Assembly: GCA_032871835.1 (NCBI GenBank)
Contig: CM065297.1
Span: 64,281,253-64,345,252 of the forward strand
Length of the DNA: 64,000 bases
Direction of reading: 5' to 3'
DNA from: Dipteronia dyeriana
Taxonomy: Eukaryota > Streptophyta > Magnoliopsida > Sapindales > Sapindaceae
Shown: one piece after another, positions 47,275 through 59,226 of the stretch
Layout: each line of letters begins with the position of its first letter
How positions within the stretch are numbered: the stretch's first letter is position 1
Notes under the pieces: generated by a model
Databases searched by the model: none
The model's input: only the letters and a program-made list of their open reading frames with translations
Told to the model about the DNA's origin: nothing
Program-made: the position numbers and the translations under genes

Positions 47275-50200
47275 CTATAACAAATGTGTCATATCTCTCA
47301 TCCCCATGTTCTCTAGATGCCCATCAAAACTCTTTTGTGGAAGAGCCTTTATAAAGGGATCCGCTAGATTTTCTGCTGACGCGATCTTGGTAATCGTCAC
47401 GTCACCTATGCATAATTTCCCTCAGAATGTGATACTTTCTTTCAATGTGTTTCCCTCTCTTATGACTTCTTGGTTCTCTCGAATTAGTCACTGCTCCACT
47501 ATTGTCACAATATATAGTGATTTGCTTATTCGCATCAGGAACCACTTCCAAGTCAATCAAGAATTGGTGGAGCCATATAGCCTCTTTAGCAGCCTCGCAT
47601 GCGGTAACATACTCGGCTTCCATGGTGGAATCGACAATACAAGATTGCTTGTTACTCCTCCATATGATTGCCTCTCCTCTAATAGTAAACACCGATCCTG
47701 ATGTTGATCTCTTAGAGTCAAAATCTGACTGAAAATCAGAATATGTATACCCAACGGGAATTAAATCCCCTCCAGAGTATACAAGCATATAATCTGTCGT
47801 TCTCCTAAGATACTTGAAAATATGTTTGACTACTGTCCAGTGATCAGGACCAGGTTTCGACTGAAAACTGCTAACTATGCCTATAACAAAACAAATATCT
47901 GGTCTAGTGCAGAGCATTGCATACATGAGACTTCCAATTGTCGATGCATATGGAACCCTACTCATGAATTTCTCTTCATGCTCATTCTTAGGAACTTGTT
48001 CCTTAGAAAGTTTGATTCCATGTTTGATAGGTAACATACCTTTCTTGGAATCTTGCATGGAAAACCTAGACAAGATTTTATCTATGTATGAAGCTTGGGA
48101 TAATGCAATCGTAAGTCCTTCATATCAAATTGTCTTGCTAACCATTCTTTTATTGATATCAATACACCTACATCGTTTCCGATCATCAACGTAAAGCACT
48201 AGGAAAACCAACTTGTCGCCTTTAATCCTTTTGTATACACAAGGTTCATCAAGGTTTTGAATAAATCCAAAACTTTTTACGGCTTGATCGAACCTTATGT
48301 TCCAGGATCTGGATGCTTGATTCAATCCATATATGGATCTTTGCAACTTGCATACTCTTTCCTCTTGGCCCTGTTCAATGAATCCTTCCGGTTGCAACAT
48401 ATAGATGCTTTCGTCAATACTTCCATTAAGAAAAGCTGTCTTAACGTCCATTTGCCAAATCTCTAGGTCTAGAGATGCCGTAATGGATAAAAGTATCCTA
48501 ATGGATTTAAGCATGACCACATGAGAGAAGGTTTCTTCATAATCGATACCTTCCTTCTGTGTATAACCTTTAGCTACCAATCTAGCTTTAAAGGTTTCCA
48601 CATTTCCATCCATTCCTATTTTCCTCTTGTATACCCACTTGCACCCAATTGGTTTTATCATTTAGGCAAGTCTACAAGAGACCAGACTTTGTTTTTAAAC
48701 ATAGATTCAATTTCGGATTGCATTGCCTTTTGCCAATGGCGACAATCAACATCTTCCATTGCTTCCTTGTACGTATAGGGGTCATCGTCATCCGGAAGAT
48801 TCTCTACAGATTCTCCTAAACCGATGTATCTCTCGGATTGTTTAACAATGACGATGTGTGGTAGATTATTGATCTTGTGTTGGTACAAAACTTACAATTG
48901 GGCTTGGTTGCGAAACCTTTTGTGGAATTGTATCTCCTAAAAGCTCATTTAGGACACTTCTACTTTTAGGCACAAAATTATTCATATAGTCATTTTCCAG
49001 AAATTTAGCATTTGTTGAAACAAATACTTTAAGATCCGAAGGACTATAAAAATAATATCCTTTTGTTCCTTTTGGATACCCTACAAATATGCCTGTTTCT
49101 GAACGGGACTCCATCTTTTGTCTGTCCTTTTAACACGTGCGTAGGACATCCAAATATCCTTAAGTGTTGTAAACTAGGCTTTCGCCCGGTCCAAAACTTA
49201 TGTAGTGTTTTAGGAACCGAGTTAGATGGTATATCGTTTAGAATGTACATTGCAGTTTGTAAATCATATCCTCAAAAAGAATTAGGGAGCGTTGAATAAC
49301 TCAACATAGACCTAACCATATCCAAAAGAGTTCTTTTTCTCCTTTCTGCCACCCCATTTTGTTGAGGTGTGCCTGGTGCAGAAAACTGAGAAATTATTCC
49401 ATTATCAATAAGATATTGTTGAAACTAACCAGATAGATAATCTCCACAACAATCAGACCTCAAGATTTTTATGCGTTTCTCAAGCTGATTTTCTACTTCA
49501 GCTTTTAAATGCTTTGAACATATCAAATGCATCTGACTTATGTCTCATGAGATACACATAGCCAAATCTTGAGTGATCATCCGTGAAAGTGATGAAGTAC
49601 TCATATCCACCTCTAGCTTGAATGCTCATAGGTCCACACACATCAGTGTGTATCAATCATAAACATTCGATGGCTATCGCGCCTTTGGTCGTAAACGACC
49701 TTTTAGTCATTTTACCTTCCAAACAAGATTCACAAGTTGGTAGATCATCAACCTTTAAGTCAGTTAGAGGTCCGTCACTTACCAATCTTTTAATCCTATT
49801 AAGGTTAATATGACCTAAGCGCAAATGCCATAGGTAGGTTTCATCTTTTGATAATTTTACTCTTTTATGATTAGGTTCCGTTGATTCCGTGTCTAACAAG
49901 TGAGAGATATTTCCATACAAATAGAATAAACCGTTTTTCAATGTACCTTTGCAAACAAATTTGTTATTCTTACTAATAATAAAACCTTTATTAAAAGTAG
50001 CCAAATATCCAAATTTATTTAGACAAGAGACCAAAATTAAATTCCTCTTGATTTGTGGTACATAATAAACGTTTATTAAAACTAAATGCCTATAAGAATC
50101 AAAATTAATTCTAATATCTCCCACTACACTAGCAGACACCAACGCTCTATTGCCTAAATGGAAGTTGAATTCATTCTTATTGAGTCTATTCCTTTGACCT

Positions 50201-50880
50201 TTTTCACCACAAAAGAAACTCTTTCCTTTGATCTTGGTTACTTTCTTGGTCTCCTTCTAAGAAGGCTCAAGTTGCTTTTTCTTTTGTTGTCTCTTGACCT
50301 TCTTATGGGTTTTTAACAGTAGCAACTTACCAAGCATATGAATCTCTTAACCCTTGCCTTTCACAATGATATTTTCCGCGCTTTGAACATCTTGCATTAG
50401 GCCTTGCAATGTGTATTACTTATTATTCAAGGTGTAGTCCAACTTGAATTGATCAAAGGAATCCGATAGTGAGTTGACAGTCATGTCAATTTCGGTCTCA
50501 CCATCTATCTTAGCACCATTCAGTTCAGCAATGTTGATATGTGCTATGACTTTTATCATGTGATATTTCACACCCTGTCCAGTTTTCGTCCTAAGATTCA
50601 TAAAAGCAATCACTGCCTCTCTCTCTTAGTCATCCTAGATCTCATAGCAAACATCTCCTCTAGAGACATCATTATATCGGTAGCAGTCTCCATTCCTTAA
50701 TGTTGTTGTTGCAACACGTCGAAGATGATGGCCATAATGTAACGTACGTTTAGCCATCTCATCAGAAGACTTCCACTACTAATACTCATCTCTTTGCTTC
50801 TTGAGTTAGATTTATTAGTTTGGTGGTCAAGGAATATACAGAATGAACTTATACTATTCAGCTTGCAACAACAACCCAAT
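47275..50880 (-). pseudogene. gag-pol relic of copia 1
   Basis: Minus strand, in order. Gag fragments lie at 50400-50880, with a zinc-knuckle remnant near 50190-50240 (SFFCGEKGQRNRLNK, keeping one of the four usual Cys/Cys/His/Cys ligands). The sequence then runs straight into VSASVVGDIRINF (50142 down), so the protease active-site segment seems lost. The gag-pre-integrase domain is at 49657-49860 (HLRLGHINLNRI, CESCLEGKM) and the integrase core near 49450-49660 has stops. The RT (48125-48888) has CKWVYKRK, ARLVAKGYTQ, AFLNG and LYVDD, with sequence missing right after YVDD. RNase H (47402-47900) has YSDFQSD and KQSCIVDSTMEAEY. The frame shifts near 47400 and ends at 47275. It cannot make a full polyprotein. 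Confidence 0.9.
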
Positions 50881-52338
50881 ATTCCTTTTCAATGTGACAT
50901 AATTATAATCGGTTAAATGAACTTAAGGATAGGGTCATGATTTCTTTTTAATAACAAAAAATATATAAGTAAACAATCATGATATAGCACTTTTGAATAT
51001 TTATCTTGAATTAAATAAAATAATTCAATCGTAAAAATTCAACGGTGATCCAACACCCATAAATGTCATGCCTCCTTTGGGAGTACACACCATTTACTAG
51101 TTGGAGTAGGTCCCACCTAATTGTTAACATAACAACCAACGTTTTCTATTTTAGCCTTGCAATTTTATTAACAAGAACTTTTGGGAGGATATTAATAAAA
51201 TTACATTAAGTGTGTTACCAAGTTATCGACCTTCAATATAATCCCTCACGAATATCCCTCATTTGGGAGTAGATATCGTTTGGGCTAATTGTCTAGTTTA
51301 TCCTTGTAAGGTAGTATCTTGCTAAATTCCATTCATGAATACCTCTTGGGAGGTTATTCACGAAACATAAAGCTCAACTAAACTTGGAGGCCGTAGGTGT
51401 TCCAAAACACCTTCTCCCACTCAATTGTTTAAGGCGTGTAATCGAATTCCAAATAATGATTTACCAAGTTATCTAGATGTCAATTTAGATACTTAAACCA
51501 TTCAATGCTTGCTCATACCAAAAGAGACATATAAGTGGCACTCCTATTTTATATGACATGTTATCAAACAATGACAAACATTGCAATATTTACAAAAATA
51601 TAAACAGCTATAATTTTGGTCCATCCTAGAAAAAACAAGTAAATTACATATATCTTGAAATACAAGAACTCCTTTCTTGGCGAACAAGTCTTCACGCGAC
51701 CTTCGTCGTTCGGACTCCCTCAACTACCTTCCATGGGCGTGCTCACCCTTCGCCCTTACCCATGGGCGTGCGCATGCCACAAACCCATAAAGGGCTGCCA
51801 TGCACAGCCAATGGCTACCAAAGGGCTGCCGTGCGCAGCCCATGCCATAACAAATGTGGTTGCGCGCTCTTCGCACGCACGTTCGTTGCTACGGCTCGTA
51901 CGGTCCCAAACTTGTTATGGCTGCTTCCAATTCTTCAAACCTTCTAGTTTTCGATACTTGAATGTATTACAGAAGAATTATAAATAAAAAAAATAGTGCA
52001 GTTTTTTTTTATTACAATAGTGCAATTTTTTTTTTAATTACAAAAAAAAAAAAAAAAAAATTTAGCAGTTACCAAAACGGAAATTATGGCAATGATAGAC
52101 AACCCTTCTTGTTACAATCCCAAAACAAAAAACATTGAAATTCTAGGACCAAAATTGAGCAATAACAAACCACATATAAAACATATATATATATATATCC
52201 ATACATTCCAATGTAAATATATATGTGAGTACCTAGAGTGTCATCTCTTTCTAAAACATGCATATATACAAAAAAACAAAAAGATTCACGAACACATACA
52301 TCAATTAATCAAGGGTACAACCATGCTCTGATACCAAT
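50881..52338 (-). other. 5' leader region of copia 1
   Basis: Between the primer-binding site (about 52323-52337) and gag. Non-coding as far as I can see. It contains a markedly GC- and CpG-rich patch at 51690-51915 with repeated GGGCTGC and CCATGGGCG motifs, and A/T runs at 51990-52060. Confidence 0.5.
52323..52337 (-). other. Primer-binding site of copia 1
   Basis: The minus strand reads TGGTATCAGAGCATGG directly after the 5' LTR. This is the usual match to the 3' end of initiator-Met tRNA. Confidence 0.85.
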
Positions 52339-54584
52339 TGTAGGAAAAAAAAAGGTTCAAAACGCAACGGAAGTGTGAGAAAAACAAAATTAGGATTTGT
52401 ATAAATAAAAAAAATCTCTTTAATAACAAGAACCTTAACCCTAGATTAATTGATGTATATAAAAAGTATCGTACATTTTTTTTTCGTGACGATTGAACTA
52501 GCGTCGAATTGAATCTGCAAGATCTTCCAATCCAATCATGAACATGAATCACCTAGGAGTGTGAGCTCCCTTTCTTTAAATTGTATACCTGAGGATGGAA
52601 ACAAACAAAATCTTCTTCTTTGTTAGTCACAATAATCCTCCAAGAGAAAAACCAAGAACGTCCGGCTACTTTTGAATTATCAATCAATTTGATTGAAACA
52701 CGCGTGAACCTTGATTCGATGTTGTACACAAAACCCTTTTGACGCAAAGGATACTAGTGTACTATCGAAAACTAAAACATTCCCTCTTTTCTCTATGCTT
52801 GGCTTAATCCTTCACACTATGAGTTGGACGATATATTTTTTTAATAACAATAAAAAAACAAATAAAAAACAACTTCTCACACCAAAAACCTATGCTTGGA
52901 CGAAATTAACAAGTATATATATATATAAGAGATCAAATCCTCTCTTAAGAAGGATTTACTTGGTGGTTAAGAATCCTATCTTTATGTGGATTTACTTGGT
53001 GGTTACGAATCCTTTTCCAAAAGGAATCCTTTTCCAAAAGGAATCCTTTTCCAAAAGGAATTCTTTCCTACACCAAGACTCCTAATCCAACTCAATAGTG
53101 TATTTGCAACCATATTAAAGATTTCCTAATTTGATTAGATAAATAATTATTTTTATTTATATACTTATCAAATATAGTCTTTAATATTAATTATACTACC
53201 AACAATAGTATAATATTAAGAGACCATCTCCTAAGAGAAAAAGATTTTGATTTTTAGTTAAATAATTAATTAATCAACAAATTAATTAATTTCCATTTAA
53301 TTAAATAATAAAATAAAAAATAATATATTTAAGCTATTCTTAATAGCTTTTGCTGCCCACACCATATATAAGAGCCATATATTATTATTTTTTTTTTATT
53401 AAATCCATTGGACCTTTATAAAAAGTCCACATGTGAACTAGATCTATTCTTAAAAAAAGAAACAAGTTCTCATGCCTTATTACAATTCTAGATGGACCCC
53501 TATTGGTCCGGTAAAATATATCAAGTGATCCATACAAGTTCGTGTGGATTGGGGATCTTGGCAGGCTATCTAAATTTAAGCTCCAATAGACACAACCCAA
53601 TCACAATCAACAAATGATTCATTTAGGTCCGATCTATTTAATTTTAATTCATTCCACTAAAGAACTAAAATTGAACTCTTAAATAAAGATAGAATAAGTT
53701 GATGTTACTCACTCATACCCTAGACAACCTTTTTGGAGAAAATGTATCCTCGTGAAGAATACCAGTAATCGCCAAGACCTCATAAACCGCATATAGCTCT
53801 CCAAGTTACAATATTTACTCATATGACCACATTTTGATCTTGGATATTTTGTCTTATCCAGAAGCCATGTTTCAATAGACACTATTGAAAACTTAACGTT
53901 AAGATTTAATATCCAATACCTCAAAACATCCATATGATGGTATTCTACTCTCATTCAATAAATGGAGCCACGATGTCCATATCTATAAATGAAGTCCTCT
54001 ATCGATTAACAAATGAATACCACCAAACTATCGAAGATAGACTATGCTATATAATTGTACTCATTGATAGCTCAAATGATAACACTTGCAACCATAAGTC
54101 CATCATTTATCTTAGGATTGAGATAGACTCTCGGATTGTCTTCAAATAAAAAAATTTATCTATTGATGGTTCTTGATAAAGTATTTCATTGTGATCCTAT
54201 TCAATGCACCCAGAGCACTAGATTTTTTTGCCTAAACACACCACACTTTGATGATTTTAGACTCATCATAACACATTTGATCCCACTCAAACGCTAGCAA
54301 AAGAATCTACAACTTTGACAAGATAAATGCGCCTAACCTTTTGTCTTAGGTTGTGAATATTATTCAAGACTAACTAAAGAATTGTGTCTACCTCATACAT
54401 ATCTAGATGTATGAACAATTCTTTTTTTCTCATAGTCTTTTGACCTTATGATTATTTACTTTTGACAATTATAATAATTAAACTATAAATACTATAAGAT
54501 TTGTTAAAATAGAAATCACTTTATTAATATGAAAAGATTGTCAAATACATTATTATACTCTTGCTATCGAGTATAATCCTAACA
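52339..54584 (-). repeat. 5' LTR of copia 1
   Basis: Partner of 45039-47260. It contains a small expansion of CCTTTTCCAAAAGGAAT (three copies near 53010-53060). Confidence 0.94.
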
Positions 54585-54589
54585 TTGGA

Positions 54590-55602
54590 TAGGTACCAGA
54601 CACAATGGTATACCTCGAAGTACCAGGCCTAGCAAAACTCAAGAACCTCGACATCATTATAGGAGCAAGACGAAGCTCTTACGCCTTCGTGGCCCACTGA
54701 TATCTATGTATCTAGACATTTGTTCTCTTGTTGACTTGTGTGTTCTATCTCTCATGCAGAAAGGAAGATGTCCGAAAACTTTCTAAGAGATCGCAAAGCT
54801 CCAACGAGGTCAACCAAGCACCTATCTATCAGAATGGTACCCCGAGGTACCTTTCCATCATCATCGGTCAAGCGCTACCTCACCAGGATGGTATCTCAGG
54901 ACACCTTGCTAGCATACTTGTACTCTGAGGTACCTTGCCACATCACCAGGTTGATGGTTTGAGGTGTCACAACACCAACAGATGAAGTCAAATTGTTCTC
55001 CAAACTGTAAATAAGCTTCACATATGCACTGTCATGATCAAAGAGTTCAAAAGGGAAACAAAGTTTCCCGCCAAGATATCCTCCCCCAGCCGATTCTCCA
55101 AGGTCAATCGCATTAAACAAAAAGTCCCACCAAACCGGGAATGAAGATGAATCCAGTGATCTTCGAATTGTACGCCAAGGAAAAACCCTAGCAACTTCGT
55201 GTATAAGTATAAGGATGATATCGACTGGAATGGGGAGAGGAAAAAATGAAGTACATAAACCTTAAGAGTATCACTGAATTCGTTAGTTAGAATTAAGCCT
55301 AGCTATCACTATTGTCAGTTAGATTCACTTCTCGACATACACAAGTTTGCCACCTCCGGTTAGTTTAACAGAAAATAGAGTTTGAGGTTTTCGCACTATG
55401 GTATTATTTGTTATCTCATTGTACTCACTGCATAGTTGAATAAAAAAGAATTACTTTACCCACTATCACACTTTCATTCGTAGCACCCATCTTTACATGT
55501 AAAACTGGTACCGAAGGTACCTACCCGATTGCAATCTACTCGAGGTTGTGGTCTTGAGGGTGTTTGCTGAGTTCCATACCTAGAGCGAATTTTCAGTTAA
55601 CA
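54590..55602 (+). repeat. Remainder of the 5' LTR of the gypsy element
   Basis: Continues the LTR that begins at 44955. It contains TGTACGCCAAGGAAAAAC and a GTGTATAAGTAT TATA-like site (55199-55212), matching the layout of the 34626 LTR. It ends GTTAACA at 55602. Confidence 0.75.
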
Positions 55603-55649
55603 CTTTTTGACACTGTATGTGGGAAGAACCCCTCACCCTTTATAAGCCA

Positions 55650-56761
55650 CGTGTTTATTATTTTTTAAAGATTCATGAAGCTTCAATCTTCCCAGGGGTA
55701 GCCTGAAGCGTTTGGGCATCAATATACAGCCTCCACCAGAAATGCTCACAAGAAGGGAAAGAAGTCGAAACACCAGAGTCCGATCCCGGCACCGACCGGT
55801 ACCACGCAAGCTCTAGTTCTCTCGGTGGTAGGCCAGGCCATGCTGGAATAACATGTCGTGACTTTCGTGGAAAGTATTCACCTATGATTGGTTACAGAGG
55901 GAATTACCCCTCAATCGATGGAACCAAGCGCCTGTGAGGATCCCAATAAATCGAGAGCTAGGACCACTGTCTTTGACCAGTTGGGGCCTCCACCACCAGT
56001 ACCGGTCTATGACAGGTTAAGGCCCCTATCGTTAGTTCGAGATCGGTTATGGCCTGTGCCCCCTGATCCATTCAGGCCTACCTATTATCAACCCAGACAT
56101 GTGAAATCAGTTGTTGACGTCCCGTAAGAGAGACCTTTCCACTCAGTTAGACCAACGAATACTAGATGAGATCTTAGACCCGAGGCATGAGGTAACAGAA
56201 GAAGTGCCAGGAAAAATCCTGCCCCCGAGGGTAACGGGGGTAAGACCTCGATCTCCATTGAGGGCTCAAGCAACAAGGATTCCGAGGTTGAATCCAAGAA
56301 CACTGGGAATAAGCATCTACGATATCAGTTGGCTCAGATGCAGAGGGAGATCCAGGAATTGAGGAAGCGTAAACACAATAAGAGCATAAGGACCATTTGG
56401 GCGAGATGAACACCCCTTTCTCCTGAAGGTTTAGGGAAGCAAAGCCCACACCAAAATTTAATATATCGGCTGACAAGTTCTCTGGCACTGAGGACTTCTT
56501 AAGCCACCTTGAGAGCTACGTCCAACAAATAGAGGTCCAAAATGTAACCAGAGCGGCTATGTGCATGATGTTTCCAACCACGCTGACCGACTATGACATG
56601 GTTCAGGAAGCTACCAGTAGATAGTGTGGATAGCTTCACTAAGTTGTCCAGTGATTTCTGCTCGTAATTCTAGAGGGTCAAGCCTTGTCCAAAGGATCTG
56701 ATCCACTTGCAATATGTGATTCAAGAGCGGGATGAAATGCTCAGATCTTATATGGAGAGGT
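55650..56761 (+). pseudogene. Gypsy gag relic, first part
   Basis: Plus-strand frames give a basic, Pro/Arg-rich N-terminal part (55750-56130). A retrotransposon-gag domain follows near 56450-56761, with KFSGTEDFLSHLESYVQQ, then an FPTTLTDYD-type stretch and RDEMLRSYMERF. Frames switch and stops occur (near 56620 and 56660), so it is not functional. After removal of the solo LTR it joins in frame to 58871. Confidence 0.75.
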
Positions 56762-58145
56762 TGTTGGGGTTTATGCCCTAAACATGTAATTTGTAAATGG
56801 ATTTATGAAGTAAATAAAAATAAAGGTTCAAATCAATCTTGTTACGTTCTTTATTTTATAGATTTGTGCACATATTAACATCCCGGATTACCGGATGTAT
56901 TCTTGAACTGTGTATATGAGTGTCATATACGGATGGATACAGTAAGAGAAGTGCAATCTAAAGAGTCCATAGATAGCAAATAAAGCTAGGTACTTTATTT
57001 GAGGTTAATCTATAGCTGCGGTCAATTTCGTAATGTACAATGATTCTATCCTGAATCATTTATATGAGATATGGGAATGGAAGCACCTTGTATGATGTGA
57101 TCATATAGGACTGGGCCATGATCTATATGAATCTCACACCAAGATCCGTTTACCGATGAGATTCATATATATCAACTAATGATGGCTATATGTGGGTGAT
57201 CTTAATCTTGAGTGTATTATTGACTCCTTCAGGTTAGATCGTGTTCTTTGATATACTATGGGTGAGGTCAGATGCATTTCCTAATCAATATACTATGTAT
57301 GTTAGAATTGCGGTTTGACTTGTGGCTGGGAAGGTTTGACAAAATAGTGGAATCCACTCATTCTTGTGAGAAGTAGATGGTAGTTCCCTTAAGGGTTGAT
57401 TCGGGGTTTGGACAATATGAACACTCTCCTAATTCCGTGAGGAAATATGATTTATTGTCCATTAGAAAATCAATGGTACTCAAATGATATATGTAATTAG
57501 AGGGGTATAACGGACATTATGACCCAGTTTTAATTATGAGCTACTGTGGAGGATCACACTATATGTAATAATTATATCGATGGACATCGAGTTGTATCAG
57601 TCTGTGTAAAAGCGTTTGCAGTTGAGAGAGTGCAACTTCGGGTTTTCAATGGAATAACACAGGAGTTAATAATCAAGAAATATTAATTAAAGAGATTAAT
57701 TAATGATTCTGAGGATTAATGGAGCACAAAATACTGTGGGTCCATTAGATCCCCTTGATAGCCCGATGGATTTAGGTAACAAGGGTCACAGTTAATTGGA
57801 TTGTCCAATTAATTGTGTTACGAAAGTGACACGTATTTATTCAGAAAAATAATTAAATAATGAGATTATTTAATTAATGAATAATTGTGATTAAATAAAA
57901 TAAATAATGAGATTATTTAATTATGTTATTAATCACTAAATGGAGAGTGTATATTGATATTTATTTTTGAATAAAATAAGACAGTGTGATTATTTTATTT
58001 TATTAAATTAAATATTTTATTTTTGAATTTAAATAGTTTTAATTCAAAATTAAAATCAAATAAAAGATATGAGATATTTTTTATTTGAAAGTTTTTAAAA
58101 ATCAAATTAGATTTGATCAGATTTTTTTAAAGTTATAATATATAC

Positions 58146-58203
<58 letters not shown>

Positions 58204-58865
58204 GTGTGTGTGTTTGTATATATATTGTGAATGTGATCATTTTTTAAAATTTTTTTGAAAACCGAATTAAAAAGATTTGATTTGATTCGATTCAAAAAGT
58301 CTTTGATTTTTAAAAATAAAGATATGTTATTGATATATGTGTTTTAAAAGCAACACAACTCTGATGCAATCATTTTGAGTGTGTGTTGATAAAGTGAAAA
58401 ATACATATATCAACGATAAGCAGAGGCTTTTGTGATTATTGTGTGCATGAGATCAATACACCAAAAAGAGAGAAAAGTGTGTAAATGTTGTATACTTATA
58501 TCAAAAGAAAGAGTTTCTTCTTCTTCTCTCTTTTACATCCTCCATTCTAGTTTCTGAGTTCGTGACGCGCCCACACACAGTTACCAATCTCGGGATATAG
58601 CGAGGAAGATCAGTGGTACGGACCAGGAGCATATAATAAAGTGAAGGATCCTCTAAACGTTGGTAAGGTTCTTAATATTCTTTTTTATTATTGATTACAA
58701 TTTCCTGTATTTAAATATATATTTTATTAGTGTAATAATTTTTATATGTATTTGTTCCGAAAATAATTACGATATCAAGTTCACTGGTCCTAGATACAGA
58801 TTGCGATATGTATAAAAATTTTAAAACCCATTTCTGTTGCGCGACCGGTGAACGAGGTTCCAACA
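56762..58865 (+). mobile_element. Solo LTR of copia family 2
   Basis: A 2104-bp sequence starting TGTTGGGGTTTATGCCC and ending GAGGTTCCAACA, with exact 5-bp duplication GAGGT at 56757-56761 and 58866-58870. No internal region is present. The same LTR occurs in reverse at 59227-61347. Solo LTRs arise by recombination between the two LTRs of one element. A (TA)n run lies at 58138-58200. Confidence 0.93.
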
Positions 58866-58870
58866 GAGGT

Positions 58871-59226
58871 TCCACAATGAGGTGATTCAGATGAGAGTTT
58901 TCACCGAGAATGAGACCCTAGCTAAATTTCACATGAACCTATAGGCTGGTAAACTACTTCAGTCCTTTGCGTAGCATTGCCAGAAACGTACCAGGAAGCC
59001 TATGATCAGGACCTCGAGCAGGTGGAAATAAATGAGCAGCTCAGGGTCAAGATTGAGCATGCTGACATGAGAACAGCTAAGCACCAAAAGAAAGAGGTGC
59101 CCAAACCTGCACAAGTGCAGAAGGATAAAAATAGACCTCCCAATCGGTCCACATACCGGCCTCCACCTTACCGATCACAGTGGGACTGGTATCCGGCTAG
59201 GCGAACCCCTTATCGAGTCTCACCAC
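58871..59226 (+). pseudogene. Gypsy gag relic, second part
   Basis: Continues the gag domain (FHNEVIQMRVFTENETLAKF), has a stop soon after, and then reads PETYQEAYDQDLEQVEINEQ and a basic Pro-rich tail (RPPNRSTYRPPPYRSQWDW). It is cut by copia 2 at 59227. Confidence 0.75.

Larger units (their letters stand above)
45039..54584 (-). mobile_element. Ty1-copia retrotransposon 1, full length but inactive
   Basis: LTRs at 45039-47260 (3' LTR) and 52339-54584 (5' LTR) begin TGTTAGGATTAT and end TTTCCTACA in element orientation. The target duplication TTGGA is exact (45034-45038 and 54585-54589). The primer-binding site, read on minus, is TGGTATCAGAGCATGG, complementary to initiator-Met tRNA as in most plant copia. 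The purine tract AAGTGGAAGAT precedes the 3' LTR. Pol lies between, with stops and deletions. Confidence 0.95.
44955..59226 (+). mobile_element. Ty3-gypsy element (partial), split by three copia insertions
   Basis: The 5' LTR starts at 44955 (TGTTAATAGCAAAATTTGGC, as in the 34626 element). It is broken by a copia element at 45039-54584, resumes at 54590 and ends GTTAACA at 55602; net length is about 1.1 kb. The primer-binding region TTTTTGACACTGTATGTGGG follows. The gag region (about 55650-56761, then 58871-59226) is broken by a solo copia LTR. At 59227 another copia element begins and the rest lies beyond the window. The 3' LTR is not visible. Confidence 0.8.

Noticed and set aside
51655..51987. 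110-codon plus-strand frame in the GC-rich patch
   Set aside because: It is antisense within a copia leader. Openness follows from GC content, and the composition matches no protein I recognise.
58107..58295. Tyr/Ile-repeat frames here and near 59600-59950
   Set aside because: They come from (TA)n microsatellites in the LTRs of copia family 2.
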